A model generated the notes under the pieces. It saw only the letters and a list, made by a program, of their open reading frames with translations, was not told the origin of the DNA and made no database searches. Below are positions 38,302 to 47,374 of a stretch of DNA of 64,000 nt, one piece after another. A program made the position numbers and the translations under genes. Source of the DNA: Hoeflea sp. (GTDB lineage: Bacteria > Pseudomonadota > Alphaproteobacteria > Rhizobiales > Rhizobiaceae). The stretch's first letter is position 1. The number at the start of each line of letters is the position of its first letter. The stretch covers positions 113,352 through 177,351 of the forward strand of contig NZ_NVXQ01000022.1 of NCBI RefSeq assembly GCF_002733955.1, in the 5' to 3' direction.

Positions 38302-41300
38302 ATGAGTAAGACACCAGCGGACAAGACGATTGAAGAGCAGACTTTCGAGGCGCTTGAAGACGCCCTGAAAATGGACCTGAGCGATGACGTTCTCGGTGGG
38401 CTCGACGATGCTTCGCTCGATGAACTGGAAGACAAGGTTTCCAGTGCCGCCCGCGAGCTGAAAAGCGCCGGCGCCGCCCGGCCCGCAGCTCAGCGGTCTG
38501 CGCCCGGCGAGAACACGGCACCCAGGACACCTACCCCGCCCTTCACACCGGCCGGCCCGATGGCGCCTGCCAATGACGACAGCCGCAAGAACACGGCCGG
38601 TCTGCTGCGCACCCTCGAAGGCCGCTCGAGCCGCGGCGCGATCCGCAATGCCGCCATCCTGTCGCTGCTCTGGACCGTCGGCGTGCTGGGCCTCGCCAAC
38701 CTGCTTTACGGCCCTGCCATCTGGCAGATCCGCTCGGTCACCGACCTGCTGGCCATGCCTGCAGCCATCGGCTTTCTCGTCGCCATCGTCATCCCGGTCC
38801 TGGTCTTCTTCGCCTTCTCCGTCATGATGGCGCGCGCCAGGGAAATGCGTTCGGCCGCCCGCTCGATGGCCGAGGTTGCCCTGCGCCTTGCCGAACCCGA
38901 AAACGTCGCCGGTGACCGTATCCTGACCGTTGGCCAGGCCGTCCGCCGCGAAGTCTCGGCCATGAACGAAGGCATCGAGCGCACCATTGCGCGCGCCTCC
39001 GAACTCGAGACTCTGGTTCACTCCGAAGTCAACGCGCTCGAGCGCAGCTATTCCGACAACGAGATGCGCGTCCGCAGCCTGGTCCAGGAACTTGGCAGCG
39101 AGCGCGATTCGATCGTCAGCCATGCCGAGCGTATCCGTGCCTCGATCGCCGGCGCGCACGAGCAACTCAAGGAAGAACTGACCACCGCCAGCGAGGAAAT
39201 CGCCACCCGGATCTCGACCTCCGGCGAGGCCTTCGCCCAGCTCATGGAAATTCGCGCAGCAGCGCTGCAGGAACGCACCAGCCGGACCAGCCGCGAGCTG
39301 GAAACCATGCTCGATGGCCGCACCGAAGCGCTGATCACCACACTCAAGACCTCCGGCGGCGAACTCACCGACGAGTTCGACACCCGTCTGGAGATGCTCA
39401 ACGTCCAGCTCAACCATCGCGGCAAGGCACTGCTTTCCGAATTCGAGACCCGCGCCTCGACGCTCGACGCCAACACCGAGAAGCTCAATGCAGCTCTTGG
39501 CGAGCGCGCACGCCAGCTCAACGAAACCCTCATCGCCCGCACCCGCGAAATCTCCGACAGCCTGCTTACCGGCCAGCAGGCGATCTCCACGGGCCTTGAG
39601 GAGACGCTTGCCGCTCTCAACTCCTCGCTCAGCGAAAAGGGCTCGAGCTTCTCCCAGGCGCTCAAGTCCAGCGCTGACGATGCGATCATGGATCTTGACC
39701 TGCGCACCGGCTTCTTCGAGGAGAAACTCGAATCCACCGTGGGACGCATCACCTCTGTCTTCGACGAGCGTGTCGGCGAATTCACCTCGGCCTTCGACAG
39801 CCGCGCCGGCAATCTCGACACCAAGCTCTCCGAGAGCCTGTCGCAGATCAATGAGTCGCTCAACGGCGGCACCAGCGCTATGGACGGCATCCTGTCGGCC
39901 AGCCTCGAACGCATTGGTGCGACCCTGTCTGATCGCAGCCAGGCACTCGAGACCGCGCTGAGCTCCGGCGCCGAGCGGATCGAAACCTCCACCGCCAATA
40001 TTGCGGAACGCATCGAAAGCTCGGCAAACAGTGCGGCTGAACGGGTTGAAGCCACCGCCAGCGGCCTCACTGAACGCATCGACGCGTCTTCCACTTCCGC
40101 CGCAGAACGGCTGGAAACAACCGCATCGAGCTTTGCCGAGCGTGTGGACGAAACCGTTGCCGACCGCACACAGGCGCTCGAATTTGCGCTGGCAAGCGGC
40201 GCGGAGCGCATCGAAACCTCGGCAAGCACTATCGCCGAGCGTATGGATAAAACGGTCACCGACCGTACCCAGGCGCTTGAAGGCGCCCTTACCAGCAGCG
40301 CGGAACGGTTTGAATCGTCTGCATCCTCGATCGCCGAGCGCATCGATGCCACCGTGACCGATCGCACCCAGGCGCTCGAAGGCGCGTTGACGAGCAATGC
40401 GGAACGGTTTGAAACGACCGCATCCACCGTCGCCGAACGGATGGATGCGTCGGTAGCGAACCGCACTCAGGCGCTCGAAGCAGCCATTGAAAACGGTGCA
40501 AAGCAGCTCGAAACCTCCGCGTCGGAAATCGCCGAACGCATGGAGACGACAGTCTCCGATCGCACCTACAGCCTCGAGTTGGCGTTTGCCAGCGGCGCCG
40601 AACGTATCGAAGCGTCCACATCGGGCGTTGCAGAGCGGGTGGAAGCGACCACCGCCAACGTTGCCGAACGCGTCGAAGCCTCGACCCGGAATGTCACCGA
40701 GCAGATCGACAGCACACTGGCAAACCGTGCCGAAGCGCTCGAAAGAACACTGGAAGCCGGCGCCCAGCGAATCGATTCAAGTCTCAACGAGCGCTCGACC
40801 GCCCTCTTCGGCGCGATCGCCGAAAGCGCCGAATCTCTCGATGCAAAGCTCGCCGCACGTGCCGCCACCTTTGGCGCAGCCGTCAGCGAAGCGGCCGAGG
40901 GCATGGATGGCATGCTCAACGACCGCACCAGCGACATCCAGAAGAACATTGCCCAGGCATCCGACAGGCTCGTGGCCACGCTGGATGTCGAAGGCCAGCG
41001 CTTCACGGAACTGACCAATGCCGCCTCGGAGCGTGTTGACGCAACCTTCGTCAAGGGTACCGAGAACGTCAACGAACGCCTCACCACCATGAACAACATG
41101 CTGGGAATCGGTCTCGAAGGCGTGTCCAAGACCATTGAAGGCAAGGCCACCGGTCTCGCCGCCAAGCTGCGCGAAGCCGTGTCGCAGGCAGCACAGGATC
41201 TCGACAGCGAAGCGCTCAAGGCCGGTGAAGCGCTGCAAACCGTCAGCAACGGCTTTGCCGGACGCATGGATGAGCAGGCCCGCAATTTCGCTGATCGGCT

Positions 41301-43827
41301 GGACAGCCATGTCGACGAGCGCACCGCCAATCTCGCAGCCCATGCCGAAAGCATCGCCAGCCGGATTTCCGCCGGCGCAGCCGATCTCGGCGCCGAGGCC
41401 AACCGTATCAGCGAGCTGGTCGAACGCGTCGGCGAGACCGTCGGCAAGCAGGCCGACACGATCTCAGGCACGCTGGATGCGACCGAGGAACGGTTCGCAG
41501 TTCAGGCGGCGGCTCTTGCTTCCCGTCTGGAAACGGAAACCGGCACAATTTCCGAGCGCCTGGGCCAGACCGCGTCCGAGCTTGTCTCCACGCTTGACGG
41601 CAAGACCAGCGAATTTGTCTCGACGCTGGGCAACAAGACCGGCGAATTTGTCTCCACGCTCGACGGCAGAACCAACCAGCTGGTGTCTACGCTCGACGAA
41701 AAGACCAGCGCCATCGATTCGCGCCTCGCCGCGTCCGGCGAGAGCCTGGTGAACCGGACCGGTTCGCTCGGAGAGGCGCTTGACCAGAAGGCCAACGCCA
41801 TCATCCAGCGTCTGAGCGAAGCCGAGCAGGCCATGGATGTCCGCGCCACATCGGTGCACTCGACGCTCGATGAACGCACACGCGAACTCAACTCGATGCT
41901 CGCCAGCCGCTCGGCTGAACTCTCCCGTGTCATCGATGAGCAGGCCCGTCCGCTGGTCGATCGCTACGCAGCCAGCGGCGAGGAGTTCTCCACCCGCCTG
42001 AGCGAAGTGACCCAGGCCTCGACAGACCGTCTGCGCGCGGAAAATGCGGCCTTGATCAACGCCATCACCAACCGCACCAGCGAAACGCTGTCGGCCCTCG
42101 AAAACGTCAACCAGAGCCTCAGCGGCAATGTCGGCGATCTGCTGGCGCGTCTGGGCGCCAGCAACGAGGAAATCTCCAGCGTAATTGCCAAGGCGGCAAG
42201 CACGCTGGGTGAAGCCAACTCGCAGCTCTCGCAGACGTCCGGCGAGATTGCCGAATCCACCGACAAGGCTGCGGCATTGATCTCCGGCTCCGCCCGTCTG
42301 CTCGATGGCAAGGTTGAAAAGCTGACCGACATTTCCAGCCGCACGCTCAGCCAGGTAGGCTCGATCGCCGGCCGCTTCGACGATCACTCCAAGGTGCTGG
42401 CGTCGGCGTCCGATCTGCTTGGTGCGGCCCAGTCCAATCTGGCCACCACGCTGGAAGAGCGCCGCGAGGCCCTGCAGTCGCTGTCGATCGGGCTGGTCAG
42501 CCGCTCCGAACAGATCGAATCGACCATGCACTCGCTCGAGGGCATCATCGAGAAGGCTTTTGCCGGCGCCGAAGACCTTTCCAAGCGCTCGGCCATGCGG
42601 CTTGAGGGCGGTTTGCGCAGCGCCGCTGAAAATGCCGGCAAGATCATGGGCGAGACCGAAGACCGCGCCAACATGGCCGCGGGAATCATGCGCGAGAGCA
42701 TCCGCGAAGCGGTGGAAGACGCTGACAAGTTGCTCGGCAAGACCGAAAGCCGCGCCCTGTCGGCTGCCGGTTCTGTCCGCCAGACTGTCGGTGATGCCGT
42801 CAGCGAAGCCGACAAGATGCTTGGCGAGACCGAGAACCGCGCCCAGTCAGCCGCCGGTTCGCTGCGCAAGACCCTGGTCGAAGCGATCAGCGAAGCCGAC
42901 AAGTTGCTCGGTCAGACTGAAACCCGGACCCAGAGCGCAGCAGGCGCCATGCGCGAAAGCGTCAAGGAAGCCATCGAGGATGCGATTGCCCGCTTCTCCG
43001 GCGCCACCGAGGAAATCCGGCAATCGGCAAACAGCATCCGCAAGGAGCTCGAGGACACCCGGGGCGAACTCAAGCGCGGCGCGTTTGACCTGCCCGAGGA
43101 AACCCGTGAAAGCGCTGCTGCCATGCGCCGTGCGGTCTCCGACCAGATCAAGGCGCTGCAGGAGCTCTCGCAGATCGTCGGTCAGTCCGGCTATCGCGCC
43201 GAAGTCTCCGAGCCGGCCCCTCGCCCGGCTGCCCCGCGTGCTGCCGCTCCGGCACAGCCTGCCCCGCAGCGCGCACCGCGCCGCGAACCTGCGCCGGCGC
43301 CTCGCCCCGAACCCCAGGCTCAGCGCGCCCCTCTGCGCGGCAGTCTGGAGCCTGCTGGCGCAGCCCCGGCAAAGAGCGATGGCTGGGTCAGCGACCTGCT
43401 GCGTGGAGCGTCGCGCGAGGAACAGGCCCCTGCGCCTGCACCGGTTGCAAGCAAGACGCCCGAGCGTAATCCGCGCCATGTCGTCGAATCGCTGAACTCG
43501 CTGTCGGTCGACATTGCCCGCGCCATCGACCATGACGCCTCGGTCGATCTGTGGCGCCGCTACCAGCGCGGCGAACGCGATGTCTTCACCCGCAGGCTTT
43601 ACACGCTCAAGGGCCAGCAGACATTTGAAGAGATCAAGAACAAGTATGGCCGCGAGCCCGAGTTCCGCGATGCGGTTGACCGCTACATCGCCGATTTCGA
43701 AAAGCTGCTGTCCGATGTTGCGCGCAATGACCGCGACAACATGATGACCCAGACCTATCTGACTTCGGACACCGGCAAGGTCTACACCATGCTGGCCCAC
43801 GCCAGCGGCCGCTTTGGCAAGGACTGA
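38302..43827 (+). CDS. rgsE: Growth pole ring protein GPR/RgsE-like giant coiled-coil membrane protein
   Basis: An 1841-residue protein, the largest here. After an acidic, disordered N-terminus it has two membrane helices (about 115-137 and 151-174), then about 1450 residues of heptad and 11-residue (apolipoprotein-like) coiled coil, a proline/alanine linker (about 1634-1720) and a conserved C-terminal domain (about 1723-1841, NPRHVVESLNSLSVDIARAI to the end). This architecture fits GPR of Agrobacterium and RgsE of Sinorhizobium, which form a ring at the growing pole and organise unipolar growth. Regular tandem repeats occur at residues 619-783 (five of 33), 1094-1137 (four of 11) and 1445-1560 (four of 29). 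The ATG at 38302 was preferred to a TTG three codons earlier. A terminator follows. Confidence 0.82.
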   Translation: MSKTPADKTIEEQTFEALEDALKMDLSDDVLGGLDDASLDELEDKVSSAARELKSAGAARPAAQRSAPGENTAPRTPTPPFTPAGPMAPANDDSRKNTAGLLRTLEGRSSRGAIRNAAILSLLWTVGVLGLANLLYGPAIWQIRSVTDLLAMPAAIGFLVAIVIPVLVFFAFSVMMARAREMRSAARSMAEVALRLAEPENVAGDRILTVGQAVRREVSAMNEGIERTIARASELETLVHSEVNALERSYSDNEMRVRSLVQELGSERDSIVSHAERIRASIAGAHEQLKEELTTASEEIATRISTSGEAFAQLMEIRAAALQERTSRTSRELETMLDGRTEALITTLKTSGGELTDEFDTRLEMLNVQLNHRGKALLSEFETRASTLDANTEKLNAALGERARQLNETLIARTREISDSLLTGQQAISTGLEETLAALNSSLSEKGSSFSQALKSSADDAIMDLDLRTGFFEEKLESTVGRITSVFDERVGEFTSAFDSRAGNLDTKLSESLSQINESLNGGTSAMDGILSASLERIGATLSDRSQALETALSSGAERIETSTANIAERIESSANSAAERVEATASGLTERIDASSTSAAERLETTASSFAERVDETVADRTQALEFALASGAERIETSASTIAERMDKTVTDRTQALEGALTSSAERFESSASSIAERIDATVTDRTQALEGALTSNAERFETTASTVAERMDASVANRTQALEAAIENGAKQLETSASEIAERMETTVSDRTYSLELAFASGAERIEASTSGVAERVEATTANVAERVEASTRNVTEQIDSTLANRAEALERTLEAGAQRIDSSLNERSTALFGAIAESAESLDAKLAARAATFGAAVSEAAEGMDGMLNDRTSDIQKNIAQASDRLVATLDVEGQRFTELTNAASERVDATFVKGTENVNERLTTMNNMLGIGLEGVSKTIEGKATGLAAKLREAVSQAAQDLDSEALKAGEALQTVSNGFAGRMDEQARNFADRLDSHVDERTANLAAHAESIASRISAGAADLGAEANRISELVERVGETVGKQADTISGTLDATEERFAVQAAALASRLETETGTISERLGQTASELVSTLDGKTSEFVSTLGNKTGEFVSTLDGRTNQLVSTLDEKTSAIDSRLAASGESLVNRTGSLGEALDQKANAIIQRLSEAEQAMDVRATSVHSTLDERTRELNSMLASRSAELSRVIDEQARPLVDRYAASGEEFSTRLSEVTQASTDRLRAENAALINAITNRTSETLSALENVNQSLSGNVGDLLARLGASNEEISSVIAKAASTLGEANSQLSQTSGEIAESTDKAAALISGSARLLDGKVEKLTDISSRTLSQVGSIAGRFDDHSKVLASASDLLGAAQSNLATTLEERREALQSLSIGLVSRSEQIESTMHSLEGIIEKAFAGAEDLSKRSAMRLEGGLRSAAENAGKIMGETEDRANMAAGIMRESIREAVEDADKLLGKTESRALSAAGSVRQTVGDAVSEADKMLGETENRAQSAAGSLRKTLVEAISEADKLLGQTETRTQSAAGAMRESVKEAIEDAIARFSGATEEIRQSANSIRKELEDTRGELKRGAFDLPEETRESAAAMRRAVSDQIKALQELSQIVGQSGYRAEVSEPAPRPAAPRAAAPAQPAPQRAPRREPAPAPRPEPQAQRAPLRGSLEPAGAAPAKSDGWVSDLLRGASREEQAPAPAPVASKTPERNPRHVVESLNSLSVDIARAIDHDASVDLWRRYQRGERDVFTRRLYTLKGQQTFEEIKNKYGREPEFRDAVDRYIADFEKLLSDVARNDRDNMMTQTYLTSDTGKVYTMLAHASGRFGKD
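40156..40650 (+). repeat. Five 99-base tandem repeats within the GPR/RgsE-like gene
   Basis: Five in-frame copies of a 33-residue unit, each opening with V[A/T/S][D/N]RTQALE and ending in AERM[D/E]xT, start at 40156, 40255, 40354, 40453 and 40552. The first four are close copies and the fifth more divergent (VSDRTYSLE). An 11-residue repeat series (AERxExxASxx) leads into it. The exact 33-residue period is three turns of an 11-residue apolipoprotein-like repeat, implying recent duplication within a long filament. Confidence 0.9.
42634..42981 (+). repeat. Four 87-base tandem repeats within the GPR/RgsE-like gene
   Basis: Four in-frame copies of a 29-residue unit of the form ADKLLGxTExRAxSAAG..R..V.EA.SE lie at residues 1445-1560. 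They differ in sequence and period from the 33-residue array. A unit length of 29 is not a multiple of 7 or 11, so this stretch is likely a different helical packing from the rest of the rod. Confidence 0.85.
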
Positions 43828-43861
43828 GACCACGGTCGTTTAAAGGGCCTCGCCCCAACCC

Positions 43862-43890
43862 AAAAAGCCCCGCCTTCGAGCGGGGTTTTT
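43862..43890 (+). terminator. Terminator of the GPR/RgsE-like gene
   Basis: CCCCGC and GCGGGG form a stem with a six-base loop (CTTCGA), flanked by AAAAAG and followed by TTTTT, 35 bases after the stop codon. Stem and T-tract make it a standard Rho-independent terminator. Confidence 0.88.
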
Positions 43891-44116
43891 CATTTCACCA
43901 TCCTCCCAGACCGCTGACGCCGGCTCACGCAACACAATCCGAGTTCCACCGGGCCGACTGCCCGGGTCAGCTTCATCGGCGCTTCCCGATGCGGCGTTTT
44001 GCCGTGCTGCGGGCTATGGAATGACGGCAGGGCGCGTGCGAAAACAGCCCCTGCCGGTGGTTCCCGACAAGGAAGGCACCCGGCGTCCGACCGCAGCAAC
44101 GAGAGGAATGCGCCCC

Positions 44117-44395
44117 ATGGCATTGGCAATACTGGCTTACGTGGCAATGATCGGCATTCTCGGGCGGGCCGCCTGGCGCAACGGCGTGACAGAGAAGGCG
44201 ATGTTCGTCGTCAATGTCGCTCTGCTGTGGCTGAGCGCCATCTGGCTGTTCGGCTATCCGGCCCTGATCCTTCCGGCGGTGCTGGCAGCCATCGGCATCC
44301 TGGCGCTGCTGGTCATCATCACGGCAGGAGATCTGCGCGCGCCCGTGGCCGCACCACGCTCGCAACAAGGCGGATCTGTCCGCCACGAAAGCTGA
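44117..44395 (+). CDS. Small hypothetical membrane protein
   Basis: A 92-residue protein with two or three hydrophobic helices (about 1-18, 27-45 and 49-70) and a short charged C-terminus ending GGSVRHES. No family was recognised. The start at 44117 has GAGAGGA nine bases upstream; the ATG nine bases earlier is too close to it. The gene is isolated and convergent with the auxiliary lipoprotein gene. It could be an envelope or small stress protein, but nothing in the sequence decides this. Confidence 0.6.
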   Translation: MALAILAYVAMIGILGRAAWRNGVTEKAMFVVNVALLWLSAIWLFGYPALILPAVLAAIGILALLVIITAGDLRAPVAAPRSQQGGSVRHES

Positions 44396-44453
44396 GCATC
44401 AGAGAGACAGGAGTATCAAGGGTGATTTGCGCTTCGGCCCGGATCAGCCAGGA

Positions 44454-45047
44454 TCACATGCGCGCCAGGGTCCAGCCGACAAGGTCCTGCACCACCGCTT
44501 CGAAGGCACGGTCCAGCGACTGCACATAGGCTGCATTGCCGGACCCGGTGACGGGCGCCGTCGCTCGGAATATCTGCGACGCCATCACCACGCCATTGCG
44601 GTCATTGAGCAGTTTTGCCGAGATCTCGACCACCGCCTGCTCGCCGGCATCTGCCTTGATCTCGAAGGAGCGGATGGCGGTGATGATCTTGTAGTCGATC
44701 GCCAGCCCGTCGCCCGGACGTCCAACCCCGCCGACGCGGCCGGAATTCTCGAACGCCTGAACCAGCTTGTCCTGAACGATGTTTGGCAGCCGGTCCGACC
44801 ATTGCGAGTTCGCCAGATACTCGATCGCGGAGGCCGATGGCCGGATCACGATCTTCTCGCTGTCGAGTGCCTTGAGCGCGGTGGGTTCAGTGATCAGGAT
44901 CTGCCGGTTGCGGGCCGACTGGCCGGAAACCGCCGGCGCGGCCGACAACCCGTAGGTGTCTGGTGGCGGGCTGGCGATGAGGCCGCCCCCACACCCGGAC
45001 AGAATGGCGGCCGTCGCCATCATTGCAATCCATTGACCCGCTTTCAC
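44454..45047 (-). CDS. ABC transporter auxiliary lipoprotein (Mla/MCE system)
   Basis: A lipoprotein of 197 residues from the GTG at 45047, chosen because it gives a plain signal peptide, VKAGQWIAMMATAAILSGC, with the lipid-bearing cysteine at residue 19. The domain after it (PDTYGLSAA, ILITEPTALKALDSEKIVI, and YLANSQWSDRLPNIVQDKLVQAFE, given by its ends) matches the ABC-type transport auxiliary component family that includes PqiC. A TTG at 45131 would make 225 residues and overlap the mlaD stop by four bases, so an earlier start is possible. Last gene of an mlaE-F-D-lipoprotein operon; it probably anchors the MCE barrel at the outer membrane. Confidence 0.8.
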   Translation of the reverse strand: MKAGQWIAMMATAAILSGCGGGLIASPPPDTYGLSAAPAVSGQSARNRQILITEPTALKALDSEKIVIRPSASAIEYLANSQWSDRLPNIVQDKLVQAFENSGRVGGVGRPGDGLAIDYKIITAIRSFEIKADAGEQAVVEISAKLLNDRNGVVMASQIFRATAPVTGSGNAAYVQSLDRAFEAVVQDLVGWTLARM

Positions 45048-45127
45048 GCCTGCACTACTCCCTGACACCACTAACGGGCCTTTTGGCAATCTGTTAACCA
45101 ATGTCTTGCGATGCCGGGGGAGAAGAG

Positions 45128-46498
45128 TCAACGCCGGGTCCGCCCATCATACTGTTTGACCGTTTCACCGCCAAAAATAAGCCTCTGCGGGTCCTTTTCG
45201 ATTGTGGATATCGATCGTTCGATACGCTGGATCGAGCGCCGCGCGTCATTGACCAGGGCTTCCACATTGCGCAGACCGGAGCCCGAAAACCGCTGCAGAT
45301 TGTCCGCGATCGGCCCGACACGTGCATTGAGCGAATTGGCCATGTCGCGGAACGATTTCAGCGTTTCCTCTGCATCGGCGATCAGGTTGGACGCATCCCC
45401 CTCGCCCAGGAAGCCGTCGATCTTGGCCAGCACGCCATCCACCCGCCCGGACGCTGCATTGAGCTTCTCGGTCAGTTCCCTGGCATTGGTGATGATGAGA
45501 TCGTAATCCTCTTTCCGCGCGCTGAATGTCTCGACGACACCCTTTGCATCGTTCAAAGCCTGGCGCGCATCGGCGCTGGCGAGCGCAATGTCGTCCATCG
45601 TCTGGCCAACCTTTTCCGGATCGATTGACGAGATCACCTTGTCGACCTTGTCGAGCGACGCCCCGGCGTCGGCGGCAAAAGTCTGCAGCGAACTCGCCGC
45701 AGTGCTGAAGCTTTCCAGCGTTTTGCTGATTTCACCCGACGCGCTGGCGACGTCCGCCGTCACCTTGTCGACATTGGTCAGGATCTGGTCGATTTTCTCC
45801 GGGTCGACGGAATTGAGAAGGTTTTCGGCCGAGGCAAGCGCCGTGTCGATCCGGCCCGACAGCGACTTCACCGTCTCCGCCAGATTGCCAACGCTCTTGA
45901 GGAAACCGTCGATACCGTCGGCATTGTCGCGCAAGGCGGCGGTGAAGACCTCGGTGTTTTTCAGTGTTTCTGTCAGCGGCGCCCGGGCATCCTTGATGAA
46001 GCCCTCAACCTCGCCGATCACCCGGTTGGCCCGGGTGAGAATGTCATCGGCCGTTGCCAGCAGGTTGGTCACACCCGACGGATCGGCTTCAATGACTGCA
46101 ACCTGGTTGAGCTCGCGCGCTCTCGTGAGGATATTCGGATTGCTGGGCGAACCGCCTTGCAACTCGATATAGGCCGATCCGGTCAGACCCTGGATCTCGA
46201 GCGCTGCCCTTGTGTCGGTGTAGATCGGCGCATCCGCCTGAACAGTGGTTTCTGCAATCACGAAGTCCGGGCTGTCGGGATCGATGCTGATCCGCCGGAT
46301 CAGACCGTAGGGAATGCCGTTGAAGCGAACCGCCGAACCATTGGAGAGGCCATTGGCAGATCCCGGGATGCGCACGATCAGAGGGGCTGTCTCACCGGAA
46401 TTGCCGTAACGCGCCATCCAGTAGACAAAGCCGAAGGCCGAGAACATCACCACGAGTGTAAAAAAGCCGACAATGGCGTAGTTGGCCCGCGTTTCCAT
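45128..46498 (-). CDS. mlaD: MlaD-family (MCE) lipid-binding protein
   Basis: A 456-residue inner-membrane anchored protein: one helix at about 8-29, an MCE domain at about 38-118 (LIVRIPGSANGLSNGSAVRFNG, described by ends) and a long helical tail with repeated alpha-helical segments such as TVKSLSGRIDTALASAENLLN. MCE proteins form rings or tubes that carry phospholipid across the periplasm. It is about 2.5 times longer than enterobacterial MlaD because of the helical tail, as in YebT/PqiB-type and rhizobial proteins. Its ATG overlaps the mlaF stop by one base (TGATG). Confidence 0.92.
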   Translation of the reverse strand: METRANYAIVGFFTLVVMFSAFGFVYWMARYGNSGETAPLIVRIPGSANGLSNGSAVRFNGIPYGLIRRISIDPDSPDFVIAETTVQADAPIYTDTRAALEIQGLTGSAYIELQGGSPSNPNILTRARELNQVAVIEADPSGVTNLLATADDILTRANRVIGEVEGFIKDARAPLTETLKNTEVFTAALRDNADGIDGFLKSVGNLAETVKSLSGRIDTALASAENLLNSVDPEKIDQILTNVDKVTADVASASGEISKTLESFSTAASSLQTFAADAGASLDKVDKVISSIDPEKVGQTMDDIALASADARQALNDAKGVVETFSARKEDYDLIITNARELTEKLNAASGRVDGVLAKIDGFLGEGDASNLIADAEETLKSFRDMANSLNARVGPIADNLQRFSGSGLRNVEALVNDARRSIQRIERSISTIEKDPQRLIFGGETVKQYDGRTRR

Positions 46499-47364
46499 CA
46501 GATCGTATCACTTTTCTGGCCGCTTGAGAGCTGCGTGCCGGTATTGTCATCTGCCCTGGCGGCTTGCCGTGAGCTCCGGTCCGGGATCATCCGTGCCCGC
46601 TTCCCCCTGAAGTAGGACTGAACCCACGGATCGTCAAACGCAAGCATGTCCTCAATCGTTCCCTCTACCAGCACACGTTTCTGCCCAAGCACCGCAACAC
46701 GATCACAAACAGAAAACAGGCTGTCGAGATCGTGGGTCACCATATAGACCGTTAGCCCCAGCGTATCACGCAACTGCGCGATCAGCTCATCGAACTCCGC
46801 CGCGCCGATCGGATCAAGTCCCGATGTCGGTTCATCCAGAAAAACCAGGTCCGGATCGAGCGCCAGGGCGCGCGCCAGCGCTGCCCGCTTGATCATCCCG
46901 CCCGACAGTTCGGACGGGTACTTGTCCAGCGCATCCGGCGCCAGGCCGACCATGGCCACCTTCAGTTCCGCCAGTTCATCCATTAGTGATTGCGGCAGAT
47001 CGAGGTATTCCCGCATCGGCACCTGGATGTTCTCGCGCACCGTCAGCGCCGAAAACAGCGCCCCGTGCTGAAACAGCACTCCGAGCCGCATGTCCAGTTC
47101 GATGCGCTTGGCTTCTTCAACCTGATCATAATCCTCGCCGAGGATACGGATCACGCCATTCTGGCGCGGGATCAGCCGCAGGATCGAGCGCATCAACACG
47201 GACTTGCCGGTGCCGGACCCGCCCACGAACCCGAGGATCTCGCCGCGATAGACATCGAGATCGAGGTTGTCGAGCACCACGTTGCTGCCGAACGCCACCG
47301 TGATGTCGTGCGCCGAAAGAATGACTTCCCGCTCTTGTGAATCGGACTGGTGTGTGGGGGTCAT
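46498..47364 (-). CDS. mlaF: MlaF-family ABC transporter ATPase
   Basis: A 288-residue ATPase energising the phospholipid transporter. The Walker A motif is GGSGTGKSVLMR, the signature is ELSGGMIKRAALARA and the Walker B is LVFLDEPTSGLDPIG; H-loop HD is in YMVTHDLDSLF. The ATG at 47364 follows the mlaE stop by ten bases. The C-terminal tail RMIPDRSSRQAARADDNTGTQLS is longer than usual and probably disordered. Confidence 0.94.
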   Translation of the reverse strand: MTPTHQSDSQEREVILSAHDITVAFGSNVVLDNLDLDVYRGEILGFVGGSGTGKSVLMRSILRLIPRQNGVIRILGEDYDQVEEAKRIELDMRLGVLFQHGALFSALTVRENIQVPMREYLDLPQSLMDELAELKVAMVGLAPDALDKYPSELSGGMIKRAALARALALDPDLVFLDEPTSGLDPIGAAEFDELIAQLRDTLGLTVYMVTHDLDSLFSVCDRVAVLGQKRVLVEGTIEDMLAFDDPWVQSYFRGKRARMIPDRSSRQAARADDNTGTQLSSGQKSDTI

Positions 47365-47374
47365 CAGCTCTGCC

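Noticed and set aside
38281..38302. TTG at 38293 as start of the GPR/RgsE-like gene.
   Set aside because: The ATG at 38302 is three codons later and a far stronger start codon; the TTG gives no extra conserved residues.
39048..40466. Long open reading frame on the minus strand inside the GPR/RgsE-like gene, about 472 codons.
   Set aside because: It is an antisense shadow of a strongly biased, repeat-rich coding strand; its translation is serine/arginine-rich and low in complexity, and the plus strand clearly encodes the coiled-coil protein.
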